Below are positions 36,248 through 45,649 of a stretch of DNA of 64,000 nt, one piece after another; within the stretch, counting starts at the first letter, position 1; each line of letters begins with the position of its first letter. Position numbers and translations under genes: made by a program. The stretch is from Microterricola pindariensis. Lineage in GTDB: Bacteria; Actinomycetota; Actinomycetes; Actinomycetales; Microbacteriaceae. The stretch covers positions 1-64,000 of the forward strand of contig NZ_MPZN01000001.1 of the NCBI RefSeq assembly GCF_002936985.1. The letters are read 5' to 3'. The notes beneath the pieces were generated by a model. It did not search any database. It was not told where the DNA came from and saw only the letters and a list, made by a program, of their open reading frames with translations.

Positions 36248-37909
36248 TCACCGGGTCCCGTCTGGCGCCAGGGCCTCGAGCGCCGCGCGGTTCGTCGGGA
36301 ACACGCGCTCCTCGCCGAGGATCCCGAGCTCGACCAGCCGCGCCCGGGCATCGGAGCGCACCCGGCTGAAGCCGAGCTCGACGTGCTGCGCGTCGAGCCA
36401 ACCCTTCAGCGCGGCGAAGGACTCCGCGCCGGTGACGTCGATGTCGGTCACGGCCTCCATGTCGACGACGAGGTGCCGCACGTCGGGGGCGGCGCGCACG
36501 GCCCGCTGCACGGCCTGGCTGAACACCGCGCCGTTCGCGAAGAACAGGGGCGCGGCCAGGCGGATGACGATGATGCCGGGTGCGGTGACGCTGCCCTCCG
36601 GCGCCTCGGCCAGGAGCGACTCCCCCGGCGTGTCCCCCCGTTCGAGCACGTCGATCGCCGGGTTGGCGGCGCGTTTGGCGAGGTTGATGAGGGCCAGCAC
36701 GAAGGCGACGACGATCCCCGGGATCGACCCGACGAGCAGCGTGACCAGGAAGCAGACCGCGGCGATCGCGAACTCGAAACGGTCAGCCCGCCAGATGGCG
36801 GCGAACTCGCGGATGCCGAGCAACGGCAGGATCGCGACCCCGACGATCGCCCCGATGGCCGGCGAGGGGATGTCGGCCAGCAACGCGGTGCCGAAGAGCA
36901 GGAGCAGCAGGGTGCCGGCGGCGAGGATGAGGGACGGCAGCTGGGTGCGCGAGCCAACCTGGTCCATCGCCGCCGTGCGGGAGGTGGAGGAGCCCATCGC
37001 GAAGCTCCCGCTCGCGCCGGCGGCGATGTTGCCGAGGCCGAAGGCGAAGAGGTCGCGGTTGGGGCTGGTCCGGTAGCCGTTGCGCTCGGCGTAGGAGCGG
37101 GAGACGAGCAGCCCCTCGGCCGTGGTGACGAGGGTGAGGGCGAGCGCGGAGGGCACGAGCAGCAGCCAGCTGGACCAGGAGATGACCGGCCAGGTGAGCG
37201 CGGGCGGGCCGGCCGGCACCTCGCCGAGGACGTCGACGCCGGTGTCGACGAGGTTGGCGGCGACGACGAGCACCGTCGCGAGGATGAGCACGATGAGGGC
37301 CCACGGCACGGCCCTGGCCAGCCGTTTGCCGATGCTCAGGATGAGGACGGCGACGGCCGCGATCGCCAGCGACCAGAGGTTCGTCGTCCCGAGCCCGCTC
37401 ACGAGGTCGACGACCTTCTCGGTGAACTCGCCGCCGGAGTCGATCTTCACGCCGAGCATCTTCGCGATCTGGCTGACCAGGATGTCGAGGGCGAGGCCCC
37501 CGACGAAGCCGACGAGGATCGGCTTGGAGAGGAAGTTCGCGAGGAATCCGAGCTTGAAGTACGCCATCGCGAGGAACAGCACGCCGCAGAGGATGGCCTG
37601 CGCGAGGGCGAGGGTGCTGTAGTCGGCGCTGCCCGCCGCCGCCAGGCCGCCGAGCGACGAGGCGACGAGCGCGGCGGCCGCGGCATCCGGTGAGACCACC
37701 AGCTGCCGGGAGGACACCGCCAGCGCGTAGATGATGGTCGGCACGACGAGCGCGTACAACCCGGCCGTCGGCGGCAGCCCGGCGATCTGGGCGTAGCCGA
37801 TGTTGAGCGGGATGGCGATCGCCAGCAGCGTGACCCCTGCCGTGACCTCGCGCACCCAGTTGCCGCGGCTGAGCCCGACGAGCGGGCGTTGGGAGAGGAG
37901 GCCTGGCAT
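36248..37909 (-). CDS. SulP family anion transporter with STAS domain
   Basis: A 553-residue permease. About twelve transmembrane helices carry IAIPLNIGYAQIAGLPPTAGLYA and FGLGNIAAGASGSFAMGSSTSRTA, hallmark segments of SulP. The C-terminal STAS domain (about 430-540) has VVDMEAVTDIDVTGAESF. SulP proteins move sulfate, bicarbonate or dicarboxylates; which one is not clear. Start ATG 37909 follows a GGGAGGG run. A 28-base palindrome (37935-37962) lies 25 bases upstream and may be an operator. Confidence 0.92.
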   Translation of the reverse strand: MPGLLSQRPLVGLSRGNWVREVTAGVTLLAIAIPLNIGYAQIAGLPPTAGLYALVVPTIIYALAVSSRQLVVSPDAAAAALVASSLGGLAAAGSADYSTLALAQAILCGVLFLAMAYFKLGFLANFLSKPILVGFVGGLALDILVSQIAKMLGVKIDSGGEFTEKVVDLVSGLGTTNLWSLAIAAVAVLILSIGKRLARAVPWALIVLILATVLVVAANLVDTGVDVLGEVPAGPPALTWPVISWSSWLLLVPSALALTLVTTAEGLLVSRSYAERNGYRTSPNRDLFAFGLGNIAAGASGSFAMGSSTSRTAAMDQVGSRTQLPSLILAAGTLLLLLFGTALLADIPSPAIGAIVGVAILPLLGIREFAAIWRADRFEFAIAAVCFLVTLLVGSIPGIVVAFVLALINLAKRAANPAIDVLERGDTPGESLLAEAPEGSVTAPGIIVIRLAAPLFFANGAVFSQAVQRAVRAAPDVRHLVVDMEAVTDIDVTGAESFAALKGWLDAQHVELGFSRVRSDARARLVELGILGEERVFPTNRAALEALAPDGTR

Positions 37910-37934
37910 GGTCCCTCCCGTCCCCGGCTGGTTG

Positions 37935-37962
37935 GCTAGACAGTGCGCATGCACTGTCTAGC
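37935..37962 (-). promoter_or_regulatory. Palindromic candidate operator upstream of SulP
   Basis: Perfect 12-base arms GCTAGACAGTGC and GCACTGTCTAGC separated by GCAT. It lies just before the SulP/AI-2E operon, has no U-tract and looks like a binding site for a dimeric repressor rather than a terminator. No regulator gene is adjacent. Confidence 0.5.
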
Positions 37963-38007
37963 AGATCAGCCGCGAACGGGGCTAGAGCGGTGGCCAGTCG
38001 GGAACGA

Positions 38008-38041
38008 GAAACTCCCCGGGAACCGAAGGTTCCCGGGGAGT
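38008..38041 (-). terminator. Rho-independent terminator of tRNA-Ala copy 2
   Basis: Read leftward: a 14-bp stem (38028-38041 with 38011-38024), a three-base loop, then TTTCTCG. Nearly identical to the terminator of copy 3. Confidence 0.9.
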
Positions 38042-38043
38042 GA

Positions 38044-38119
38044 TGGTGGATCTGGGGAGACTCGAACTCCCGACCCCCTGCATGCCATGCAGGTGCGCTA
38101 CCAGCTGCGCCACAGACCC
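38044..38119 (-). tRNA. tRNA-Ala(GGC), copy 2
   Basis: A 76-nt tRNA identical in sequence to copies 1 and 3, with encoded CCA and anticodon GGC. It lies 117 bases from copy 3, with its own -10 and terminator. Confidence 0.96.
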
Positions 38120-38155
38120 TCGTGTTGTTCCCGACCTCTCCGAGGCAACCCGACC

Positions 38156-38161
38156 AGCCTA
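38156..38161 (-). promoter_or_regulatory. -10 box of tRNA-Ala copy 2
   Basis: Read leftward, CGTAG-TAGGCT, 36 bases before the tRNA 5' end, in register with the other two copies. Confidence 0.65.
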
Positions 38162-38200
38162 CTACGTGATCGGGAGGCCCGCGAATGCGGCCGGGAACGA

Positions 38201-38234
38201 GAAACTCCCCGGGAACCGCTGGTTCCCGGGGAGT
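38201..38234 (-). terminator. Rho-independent terminator of tRNA-Ala copy 3
   Basis: Read leftward: a 14-bp stem (38221-38234 with 38204-38217), a three-base loop, then TTTCTCG. Confidence 0.9.
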
Positions 38235-38236
38235 GA

Positions 38237-38312
38237 TGGTGGATCTGGGGAGACTCGAACTCCCGACCCCCTGCATGCCATGCAGGTGCGCTACCAGCTG
38301 CGCCACAGACCC
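38237..38312 (-). tRNA. tRNA-Ala(GGC), copy 3
   Basis: A 76-nt tRNA identical to copies 1 and 2, with anticodon GGC and encoded CCA. It lies just downstream of rsfS in the same direction but has its own promoter, so it is probably independent of that operon. Confidence 0.96.
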
Positions 38313-38348
38313 TCTCGTTGTTCCCGATTCCTCGGAAGCAACTTGATT

Positions 38349-38354
38349 AGATTA
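38349..38354 (-). promoter_or_regulatory. -10 box of tRNA-Ala copy 3
   Basis: Read leftward, CGTAG-TAATCT, 36 bases before the tRNA 5' end; TTGGTT lies 18 bases upstream as a possible -35. Confidence 0.68.
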
Positions 38355-38388
38355 CTACGCGATTATCGCGAGAACCAAAACGAGCCCA

Positions 38389-38766
38389 TCACTCGCGCGT
38401 GTCGCGCTCCGGGAGCTCGATCGCCACGACGGGGCAGTCCTTCCAGAGACGCTCCAGCTGGTAGTAGCCGCGCTCCTCCTCGTGGAAGACGTGCACGACC
38501 AGGTCGCCGAAGTCCAGCAGCGCCCAGCGGCCCTCTGCCCGGCCCTCGCGGCGCAGCGGCTTGGCGCCGGCGCGGATCAGCTCGTCTTCGATCTCGCCGG
38601 CGATCGCGACGACGTTGCGCTCGGAGTTGCCGGTGACGAGGAAGAAGATGTCCGTCAGCGGCAGCGGCTGCGTGACGTCGAGCGCGACGAGGTCGGTTCC
38701 GCCCTTGGAGTCGGCGGCGCGGGCAGCGACCTGGAGCAGGTCAATGGCGTGGGAAGTTGCAGTCAT
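38389..38766 (-). CDS. rsfS: Ribosome silencing factor
   Basis: A 125-residue RsfS/Iojap protein. Conserved segments are DLVALDVTQPLPLTDIFFLVTGNSERNV and GRWALLDFGDLVVHVFHEEERGYYQLERLW. RsfS binds L14 on the 50S subunit and blocks joining with 30S when nutrients are low. It is last in the rplU-to-rsfS cluster, after nadD and a membrane protein gene, the order usual for actinobacteria. AGGA lies about ten bases before ATG 38766. Confidence 0.96.
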   Translation of the reverse strand: MTATSHAIDLLQVAARAADSKGGTDLVALDVTQPLPLTDIFFLVTGNSERNVVAIAGEIEDELIRAGAKPLRREGRAEGRWALLDFGDLVVHVFHEEERGYYQLERLWKDCPVVAIELPERDTRE

Positions 38767-38819
38767 CTGGAGTGTGTCCTGTATCTGAGAAGCATGGGTG
38801 CCGTCCGGTGGGCGCGGCA

Positions 38820-39779
38820 CTAGAAGATCTTGAAGATGTACCCGCCGATGAAGAGCCCGATGACGCCGAGGGCGAGCACCGCCGCCGTGATGGCGAGAAC
38901 GGTCGGCATGTTGAGGCCGCCCTGCTTGGGCGGGGTGAGGGTGTCGCGGGTGGAGGTGTGCGTGCTGACGGCCTTGCTGGCGCGGACGGGCTGGGCGCTC
39001 GTCGCGGGCGACGCGTCGTCGACCTGGTCGAGCAGGCGGTCGACCTCTGGCGAGTCGATCCGGTGCGGATGGGCTCCGGTGTCGCCGAGGCTGGGCAGGT
39101 CGATGGATCCGGTGACGAGCATCTCGCCGCCCGCGAGCGGCGCCTGCACGTCTCCGCCCTGTTGCGGGATCAGCGGGAGGATCAGCGCGTTCGTGGTGGT
39201 CGGCACTCCGCCGGCGCCGACTCCGCGGGAGAGCACCTGGTCGAAGCCGTGATCGTCCGCGTCGTCTTCGACGTCGATGTCGAGCGACCAGTGGCCGACC
39301 GGGGGCTGGGGGGCGACGGGGGCGGGCGTTGGCGCGTCCTCGTCGATGTCGGATGCCGGCGCAGCGCCGGATGTGCCGGCGGCCTCCTCGGCCGCGGCGC
39401 GGGCCGCCGCCTGGGCGGCGAGCAGGGCGCGCAGCTCGCGGCGGGTCAGCGTGCGCTCCGGGATGCCCTCGAGCAGCTCGCTCTCGTGCTCCGCGGCTTC
39501 CTCGGCCTCGGCTGTAGCCTCGGCTGCAGCCGCAGCGGCGTCGACGGGCGCGGGCGGGGCCCAGGCGGCCTCGTCGGCCACGGCTTCCGCCTCCGCGGCG
39601 GCACGAGCGGCCTGTTCGGCTGCTGCGGCCTGCTCGGCTGGCTCCGCGGCGCGCTCTGCGGCCTCCGCGGCCTTCGCCTCGCTCGAGCCGTCCTGACCGT
39701 CGGATTCGGGCAGGCGCGCTCGTTCGCTGGCGCGCGCTTGACGACGCGTCAGCGGTTGGCCATCGGGCAACGCACTCAT
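38820..39779 (-). CDS. Ala-rich protein with a C-terminal transmembrane anchor
   Basis: A 319-residue protein of unknown function. The first 140 residues are Ala/Glu-rich and helical, with two TRRQ/RRELR basic patches; the middle is low in structure and Pro/Asp-rich; the last 27 residues form one transmembrane helix ([26 protein letters not shown]). This tail-anchored layout keeps the body in the cytoplasm. It overlaps the nadD stop by ATGA and precedes rsfS, a position that recurs in related genomes as I recall. Its role is open. Confidence 0.8.
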   Translation of the reverse strand: MSALPDGQPLTRRQARASERARLPESDGQDGSSEAKAAEAAERAAEPAEQAAAAEQAARAAAEAEAVADEAAWAPPAPVDAAAAAAEATAEAEEAAEHESELLEGIPERTLTRRELRALLAAQAAARAAAEEAAGTSGAAPASDIDEDAPTPAPVAPQPPVGHWSLDIDVEDDADDHGFDQVLSRGVGAGGVPTTTNALILPLIPQQGGDVQAPLAGGEMLVTGSIDLPSLGDTGAHPHRIDSPEVDRLLDQVDDASPATSAQPVRASKAVSTHTSTRDTLTPPKQGGLNMPTVLAITAAVLALGVIGLFIGGYIFKIF

Positions 39780-40378
39780 GCCACACTCCGATACAGGTGA
39801 TGTTTGGAGATGTACTGAACGACGCCGTCCGGTACCAAATACCAGACGGGATCGCCTCGCTCCACGCGGGCTCGACAGTCGGTCGACGAGATCGCCAGAG
39901 CCGGAACCTCCAACAAGCTTACGTCGCGCTCCGGCAATCCTGAAATGCTCAGGTCATGCCCGGGGCGACTCACAGCTACGAAGTGGGCGAGCTCCCAGAG
40001 CTCGGAGACGTCCTTCCAGGTGAGGATCTGCGCGATGGCGTCGGCGCCGGTGATGAAGAACAGCTCGGCATCCGGGCGTTCAGCGTGGATGTCACGGAGC
40101 GTGTCGATCGTGTAGGTGGGCCCGATGCGGTCGATGTCGACCCGGCTCACGGTGAAGCGCGGATTGGATGCCGTCGCGATGACCGTCATGAGGTAGCGGT
40201 GCTCCCCCGGGCTGACGGCCGCCTTCTGCCACGGGAGGCCGGTCGGCACGAACACGACCTCGTCCAGGTCGAACGACTGCGCCACCTCGCTGGCGGCCAC
40301 GAGGTGGCCGTGGTGGATGGGGTCGAAAGTGCCGCCCATCACGCCAATGCGGGGGCGGCTCTTCGAGACAGTCGTCAC
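39776..40378 (-). CDS. nadD: Nicotinate-nucleotide adenylyltransferase
   Basis: A 200-residue nucleotidyltransferase that joins ATP and nicotinate mononucleotide to form deamido-NAD. The first motif is [18 protein letters not shown] (His22, His23 and His25 region), and the C-terminal [15 protein letters not shown] is the second. Start is GTG 40378. The neighbouring order proA, small membrane protein, nadD, rsfS is typical of actinobacteria. Confidence 0.96.
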   Translation of the reverse strand: MTTVSKSRPRIGVMGGTFDPIHHGHLVAASEVAQSFDLDEVVFVPTGLPWQKAAVSPGEHRYLMTVIATASNPRFTVSRVDIDRIGPTYTIDTLRDIHAERPDAELFFITGADAIAQILTWKDVSELWELAHFVAVSRPGHDLSISGLPERDVSLLEVPALAISSTDCRARVERGDPVWYLVPDGVVQYISKHHLYRSVA

Positions 40379-40395
40379 GCTCAGTTCTACAACGC

Positions 40396-40605
40396 TCAGT
40401 GGCTGGAGGTGCCGTGCGCTCCACCGTGGGCGGCCGCGTATGCGTCACCCTTGGCCTTGTGGCGGTTGGCGACGTCGCGGAAGCTCCAGGTGACGAAGCC
40501 GAAGGCGGCGAAGACCACGAGCGCGATCACGCCGTACATGATCGGGGGGATCGGCAGGTCAACGGCGTGCACGGTTTGTGCGGACACGGCAGTCAGGAAC
40601 GACAT
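40396..40605 (-). CDS. Small membrane protein with His-rich C terminus
   Basis: A 69-residue protein. One transmembrane helix (about 24-46, [21 protein letters not shown]) is followed by [29 protein letters not shown], a tail with several histidines that could bind metal. Start is placed at ATG 40605, preceded by GGAGA; an in-frame ATG at 40617 has no ribosome-binding site. It sits between proA and nadD, 17 bases before nadD. Function unknown; I recall short relatives in other Microbacteriaceae. Confidence 0.75.
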   Translation of the reverse strand: MSFLTAVSAQTVHAVDLPIPPIMYGVIALVVFAAFGFVTWSFRDVANRHKAKGDAYAAAHGGAHGTSSH

Positions 40606-40663
40606 CACATTCTCCATTCAGGGGTGGCGGGAGGTGCATCCGCCGAAACGAGTCTAGCGGGCC

Positions 40664-41941
40664 TCAGGCGCGCGACTGTCCGTTGCCACGCACAATCCAC
40701 TTTGTGCTGGTGAGTTCCTGCAGGCCCATCGGGCCGCGGGCGTGCAGTTTCTGGGTCGAGATCCCCACCTCGGCGCCGAAGCCGAACTCTCCCCCATCGC
40801 TGAACCGGGTGGAGGTGTTCACCATCACGGTGGCGGAGTCGACCCGGTTGAGGAAGTACTCGGCGTTGCCGAGGTCGTTCGTGATGATCGACTCGGTGTG
40901 CTTGGTGGAGTACCGGCGAATGTGCTCGATCGCCTCATCGAGGGTGTCGACCACGCGGACCGCGAGGTCGAGGCTCAGGTACTCGGTCGACCAGTCCTCC
41001 TCGGTTGCCGGCACGGCGTCGGGGAGCAGGGCGAGCGCGCGCTCGTCGGCGTGGATGGTGACCCCGGACTCGGCGAGCTTGGCGCCGACGGCCGGAAGCA
41101 CGCGGTGGGCGGCGCCGGCCAGCACGAGCACCGTCTCGACGGTGTTGCAGACGCTCGGCCGCTGGGTCTTCGCGTTGTGCACGATGTCCACCGACCACTG
41201 CACGGGCGCGGTCTCGTCGAGCACGATGTGCACGACGCCCGCACCGGTCTCGATGACGGGCACCGTGGACTCGGTGACGACGGTGTTGATCAGGTCGGCG
41301 CTGCCGCGCGGGATGAGCACGTCGACCTGGCCGCGGGCCTGCATGAGTGCGCGCGCGCCGGCACGGCCGAACTCGTCGATCGACTGCACGGCCGCCGCGG
41401 GGATGCCATGCACGGCGATCACCTGCTGGATCAGGGCGACGAGCATCTGGTTGGAGTGCTGGGCGGCGCTGCCGCCGCGGAGCACGGCGGCGTTGCCGCT
41501 CTTCAGCGCGAGCGCGGCGATGTCGACGGTGACGTTCGGGCGGGCCTCGTAGATGGCGCCGACGACGCCGAACGGCACGCGCAGCTGGGCGATCCGCACG
41601 CCGTTCGGCAGGGTGCTGCCGCGCACGACGTCGCCGACGGGGTCGGGCAGGCCGACGATCTCGAGCACGGCGGTGGCCAACGACTCGATGCGCGGCGCGG
41701 TGAGCGCGAGCCGGTCCAGCAGGGCGTCGCTCAGCCCGGTGGCACGGCCGGCGTCGATGTCGCGCTGGTTCGCCGCGATGATCTCGCTCACGTGGGCGCG
41801 CAGCGTCGCGGCCACCTCGACGAGGGCCTCGTTCTTCTGCTGCGTTGTCGCGGCACCGAGCTCGAGGGATGCGGCGCGGGCGGCATCCAGCTTCGCGAAG
41901 AAGGGTGCCAGATCGGGTTCGGTGCGGAGCGGCTCAGACAT
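40664..41941 (-). CDS. proA: Gamma-glutamyl phosphate reductase
   Basis: A 425-residue aldehyde dehydrogenase-type enzyme that reduces gamma-glutamyl phosphate with NADPH, the second step to proline. The catalytic cysteine is in AKTQRPSVCNTVETVLV; FGVVGAIYEARPNVTVD and ALKSGNAAVLRGGSAA are the cofactor-binding segments. It lies nine bases after proB, whose unstable product it consumes, so the two are co-transcribed. Confidence 0.97.
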   Translation of the reverse strand: MSEPLRTEPDLAPFFAKLDAARAASLELGAATTQQKNEALVEVAATLRAHVSEIIAANQRDIDAGRATGLSDALLDRLALTAPRIESLATAVLEIVGLPDPVGDVVRGSTLPNGVRIAQLRVPFGVVGAIYEARPNVTVDIAALALKSGNAAVLRGGSAAQHSNQMLVALIQQVIAVHGIPAAAVQSIDEFGRAGARALMQARGQVDVLIPRGSADLINTVVTESTVPVIETGAGVVHIVLDETAPVQWSVDIVHNAKTQRPSVCNTVETVLVLAGAAHRVLPAVGAKLAESGVTIHADERALALLPDAVPATEEDWSTEYLSLDLAVRVVDTLDEAIEHIRRYSTKHTESIITNDLGNAEYFLNRVDSATVMVNTSTRFSDGGEFGFGAEVGISTQKLHARGPMGLQELTSTKWIVRGNGQSRA

Positions 41942-41950
41942 GAGCCCAGC

Positions 41951-42757
41951 TTAGGACAGGGACGTGGCCGTGTGACGCGATTTGGCGGCGAACCAGGTGC
42001 CGATGTCTGCACCCCGGAAGGCCTCGTCGACGAGGCCGGTGGCGGTGACCAGCACCGCGGTGCCTGACTCTGCCGCGTGCCGGGCGGCGGAGGCCTTGGT
42101 GACGGCTCCCCCGGTTCCGACCCCGGCGCGGCCGCTGGAGGTGAGCTCGACGCCGGCCAGCGCGTCGCCGAAGGGAACGTGCGCGATGCGCTCCGCGCCG
42201 GGCTCGTGCGGCGGGCGGGTGTACAGGGCGTCGACGTCGCTGAGCAGGATCAGCAGGTCGGCGTTGATGAGGCTCGCCACGAGCGAGGCGAGTCTGTCGT
42301 TGTCGCCGAAGCGGATCTCGTGGGTGGCGACGGTGTCGTTCTCGTTGACGATCGGCAGGATCCGCAGGTCGAGCAGGCGCTCCATGGCGCGCTGCGCGTT
42401 GCTGCGCGGGGTGGCGTTCTCGAGGTCACCGGCGGTCAGCAGCACCTGGCCGGCGACGATGCCGTAGCGGTCGAGGCTGTCCTGGTAGCGGAAGATCAGC
42501 AGGTTCTGCCCGACGGATGCCGCGGCCTGCTGCGTCGCCAGGTCGGTCGGCCGTTCGTTGAGCCGCAGGTAGGGCAGCCCGGTGGCGATGGCGCCGGAGG
42601 ACACCAGCACGATCTCGCACCCGCGCCCGTGCGCCGCCGCGAGGGCGTCGACGAGTGGCGCAATCTGACCGGCATTGTCTCCGCTGATGGACGAGGAGCC
42701 CACCTTGACGACGATTCGCTTCGCCGTGGCGATGCCGGCCCGATCACGCACACTCAT
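41951..42757 (-). CDS. proB: Glutamate 5-kinase (no PUA domain)
   Basis: A 268-residue amino acid kinase that phosphorylates glutamate, the first step to proline. VVKVGSSSIS, VLVSSGAIATG and FGDNDRLASLVASL are kinase motifs; PIVNENDTVAT binds glutamate. It ends after the kinase domain, lacking the C-terminal PUA domain of the 367-residue E. coli enzyme. Shorter forms are known and active. ATG 42757 lies three bases after the obgE stop. Confidence 0.96.
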   Translation of the reverse strand: MSVRDRAGIATAKRIVVKVGSSSISGDNAGQIAPLVDALAAAHGRGCEIVLVSSGAIATGLPYLRLNERPTDLATQQAAASVGQNLLIFRYQDSLDRYGIVAGQVLLTAGDLENATPRSNAQRAMERLLDLRILPIVNENDTVATHEIRFGDNDRLASLVASLINADLLILLSDVDALYTRPPHEPGAERIAHVPFGDALAGVELTSSGRAGVGTGGAVTKASAARHAAESGTAVLVTATGLVDEAFRGADIGTWFAAKSRHTATSLS

Positions 42758-42760
42758 CTA

Positions 42761-44368
<1,608 letters not shown>

Positions 44369-44390
44369 TCATCCGACGCGGGCGAAAATA

Positions 44391-44420
44391 CGTCAGGGCG
44401 AGCCGAAGCTCGCCCTGACG
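44391..44420 (-). terminator. Terminator or attenuator between rpmA and obgE
   Basis: Read leftward: a 13-bp stem (44408-44420 with 44391-44403) closed by a TTCG tetraloop and followed by TATTTTC. It would reduce read-through from the ribosomal genes into obgE. Confidence 0.85.
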
Positions 44421-44438
44421 TGTGTTACATGTGGGTGC

Positions 44439-44696
44439 CTATTCGGCAGCCACCAGAATGTTGACGACCTTGCGGCCACCCTTGTTGCCGAACTGGACGG
44501 CGCCGGCCTCGAGGGCGAAGAGCGTGTCGTCGCCACCGCGACCCACGTTGACGCCGGGGTGGAAGTGGGTGCCGCGCTGACGGACGATGATCTCGCCCGC
44601 GCTGACAACCTGGCCGCCGAAGCGCTTCACGCCGAGGCGCTGTGCGTTGGAGTCGCGACCGTTACGAGTGGAGCTAGCTCCCTTTTTGTGTGCCAT
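44439..44696 (-). CDS. rpmA: 50S ribosomal protein L27
   Basis: An 85-residue L27, whose N-terminal tail reaches the peptidyl-transferase centre. [20 protein letters not shown] and [22 protein letters not shown] are diagnostic. The N terminus begins at AHKKG with no cleavable extension. GGAGAG lies six bases before ATG 44696, 20 bases after rplU. Confidence 0.99.
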   Translation of the reverse strand: MAHKKGASSTRNGRDSNAQRLGVKRFGGQVVSAGEIIVRQRGTHFHPGVNVGRGGDDTLFALEAGAVQFGNKGGRKVVNILVAAE

Positions 44697-44716
44697 TAGC
44701 TTCTCTCCTCAGGCCG

Positions 44717-45025
44717 TTACTTGATGCCGGTGACCTTGACGCGCGTGAGCTCCTGACGGTGCCCCTGACGCTTCTTGTAACCGGTCTTGTTCTTGTAGTG
44801 CTGGATGACGATCTTCGGGCCGCGGAGGTCCTCAAGAACCTCGGCGGTGACAGTGACCTTCTCGAGGGACTTGGCGTCCGAGGTGATCTTGTCTCCGTCA
44901 ACAAGCAGCACAGCGGCCAGCTCGACGGTGCCGCCCTTAACGGCCTTGATCCGGTCCATCGTCACGATGGTGCCGACCTCGACCTTTTCCTGCCGGCCAC
45001 CGGCGCGCACAACTGCGTAAACCAC
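44717..45025 (-). CDS. rplU: 50S ribosomal protein L21
   Basis: A 102-residue L21 of the large subunit. [17 protein letters not shown] and the C-terminal [26 protein letters not shown] are conserved. Start is GTG 45025 with GAGG eight bases upstream. It is first in the cluster, with a strong promoter and about 135-nt leader. Confidence 0.99.
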   Translation of the reverse strand: MVYAVVRAGGRQEKVEVGTIVTMDRIKAVKGGTVELAAVLLVDGDKITSDAKSLEKVTVTAEVLEDLRGPKIVIQHYKNKTGYKKRQGHRQELTRVKVTGIK

Positions 45026-45040
45026 TTTACGTACCTCACT

Positions 45041-45194
45041 CTGGGGGGCTACCTAGCCCCAATTCCTAATACTCGGAAGTCACTGGATTGACACGGCCAG
45101 ACAGCCGGTCTCAATCAGAAAACCTTGGCAAACGTGCGGATGATTCCGACACACACCAACGATCAAGTTTAGCTGATCGGATGCGTGCGGTCAA
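45041..45194 (-). promoter_or_regulatory. rplU promoter and structured leader
   Basis: Read leftward, TTGACC (45189-45194), a 17-base spacer and TAAACT (45166-45171) form the best sigma-70-like promoter in the window. The leader of about 135 nt contains a hairpin just before the ribosome-binding site (GGGGCTA/TAGCCCC around 45043-45060), suited to translational control of rplU. The rest of the 317-base gap (45026-45342) holds a second TAAACT-like sequence near 45259 and the -10 of the divergent DUF4031 gene. Confidence 0.65.
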
Positions 45195-45342
45195 ACGGGC
45201 TCACCAGGCACGATCCACAACCGACTCATTTCACACAAGCCGGCTCACGGTGCGTCTACTAGTTTAGCCGGATTCGGCGGGCCGGTTAAACCACGACGCG
45301 CGCAAAACGCGCAAGAAATCGATGATGCCTAGACTCATTTCC

Positions 45343-45615
45343 ATGACAGTGCTCATCGATACCGCCATGTGGCCCGCCCACGGGACGGTGTGGGCGCACC
45401 TGGTCAGCGACTCCAGCCTCGACGAGCTGCACGCGTTTGCGCGGGGCCAGGCCCTGCCCCCGCGCAGTTTCGACCTGGACCACTACGACGTGCCGGCCGA
45501 GCGCTGGCAGGCGCTGGTGGATGCCGGCGCGACACCGGTCAGCGGGCGGGAGCTCGTCACCCGGCTGCGCGCGAGCGGCCTGCGGGTGAGCGCACGAGAG
45601 CGCCGCGGCCTCTAG
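45343..45615 (+). CDS. DUF4031 domain protein
   Basis: A 90-residue soluble protein with the DUF4031 layout: VLIDTAMWPAHGTVWAHLVSDSSLDELHAFA and FDLDHYDVPAERW. Function unknown; common in actinobacteria as a single-domain protein. ATG 45343 is seven bases after TAGACT (45330-45335), a leaderless-type start. The stop codon lies in the loop of the following terminator. Confidence 0.88.
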   Translation: MTVLIDTAMWPAHGTVWAHLVSDSSLDELHAFARGQALPPRSFDLDHYDVPAERWQALVDAGATPVSGRELVTRLRASGLRVSARERRGL

Positions 45616-45633
45616 GGCTGCGGCGCTCTCGTG
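45593..45633. terminator. Bidirectional terminator overlapping the DUF4031 stop
   Basis: A 14-bp perfect stem (45593-45606 with 45620-45633); the 13-base loop holds the TAG stop of DUF4031. It serves the convergent DUF4031 (+) and rne (-) genes. Confidence 0.75.
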
Positions 45634-45649
45634 TGCGTTCTGGCGCGGG

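Noticed and set aside
33941-38043. Genomic island with integrase at tRNA-Ala
   Set aside because: No integrase or recombinase and no composition break seen; only the repeat bracketing is reported.
38044-38312. Similar short open frames across tRNA-Ala copies 2 and 3
   Set aside because: Identical peptides arise only because the tRNA units are repeated.
39361-39700. Ala-codon repeats as a possible tandem-repeat element
   Set aside because: They encode the Ala/Glu-rich helical part of one protein and are not regular at DNA level.
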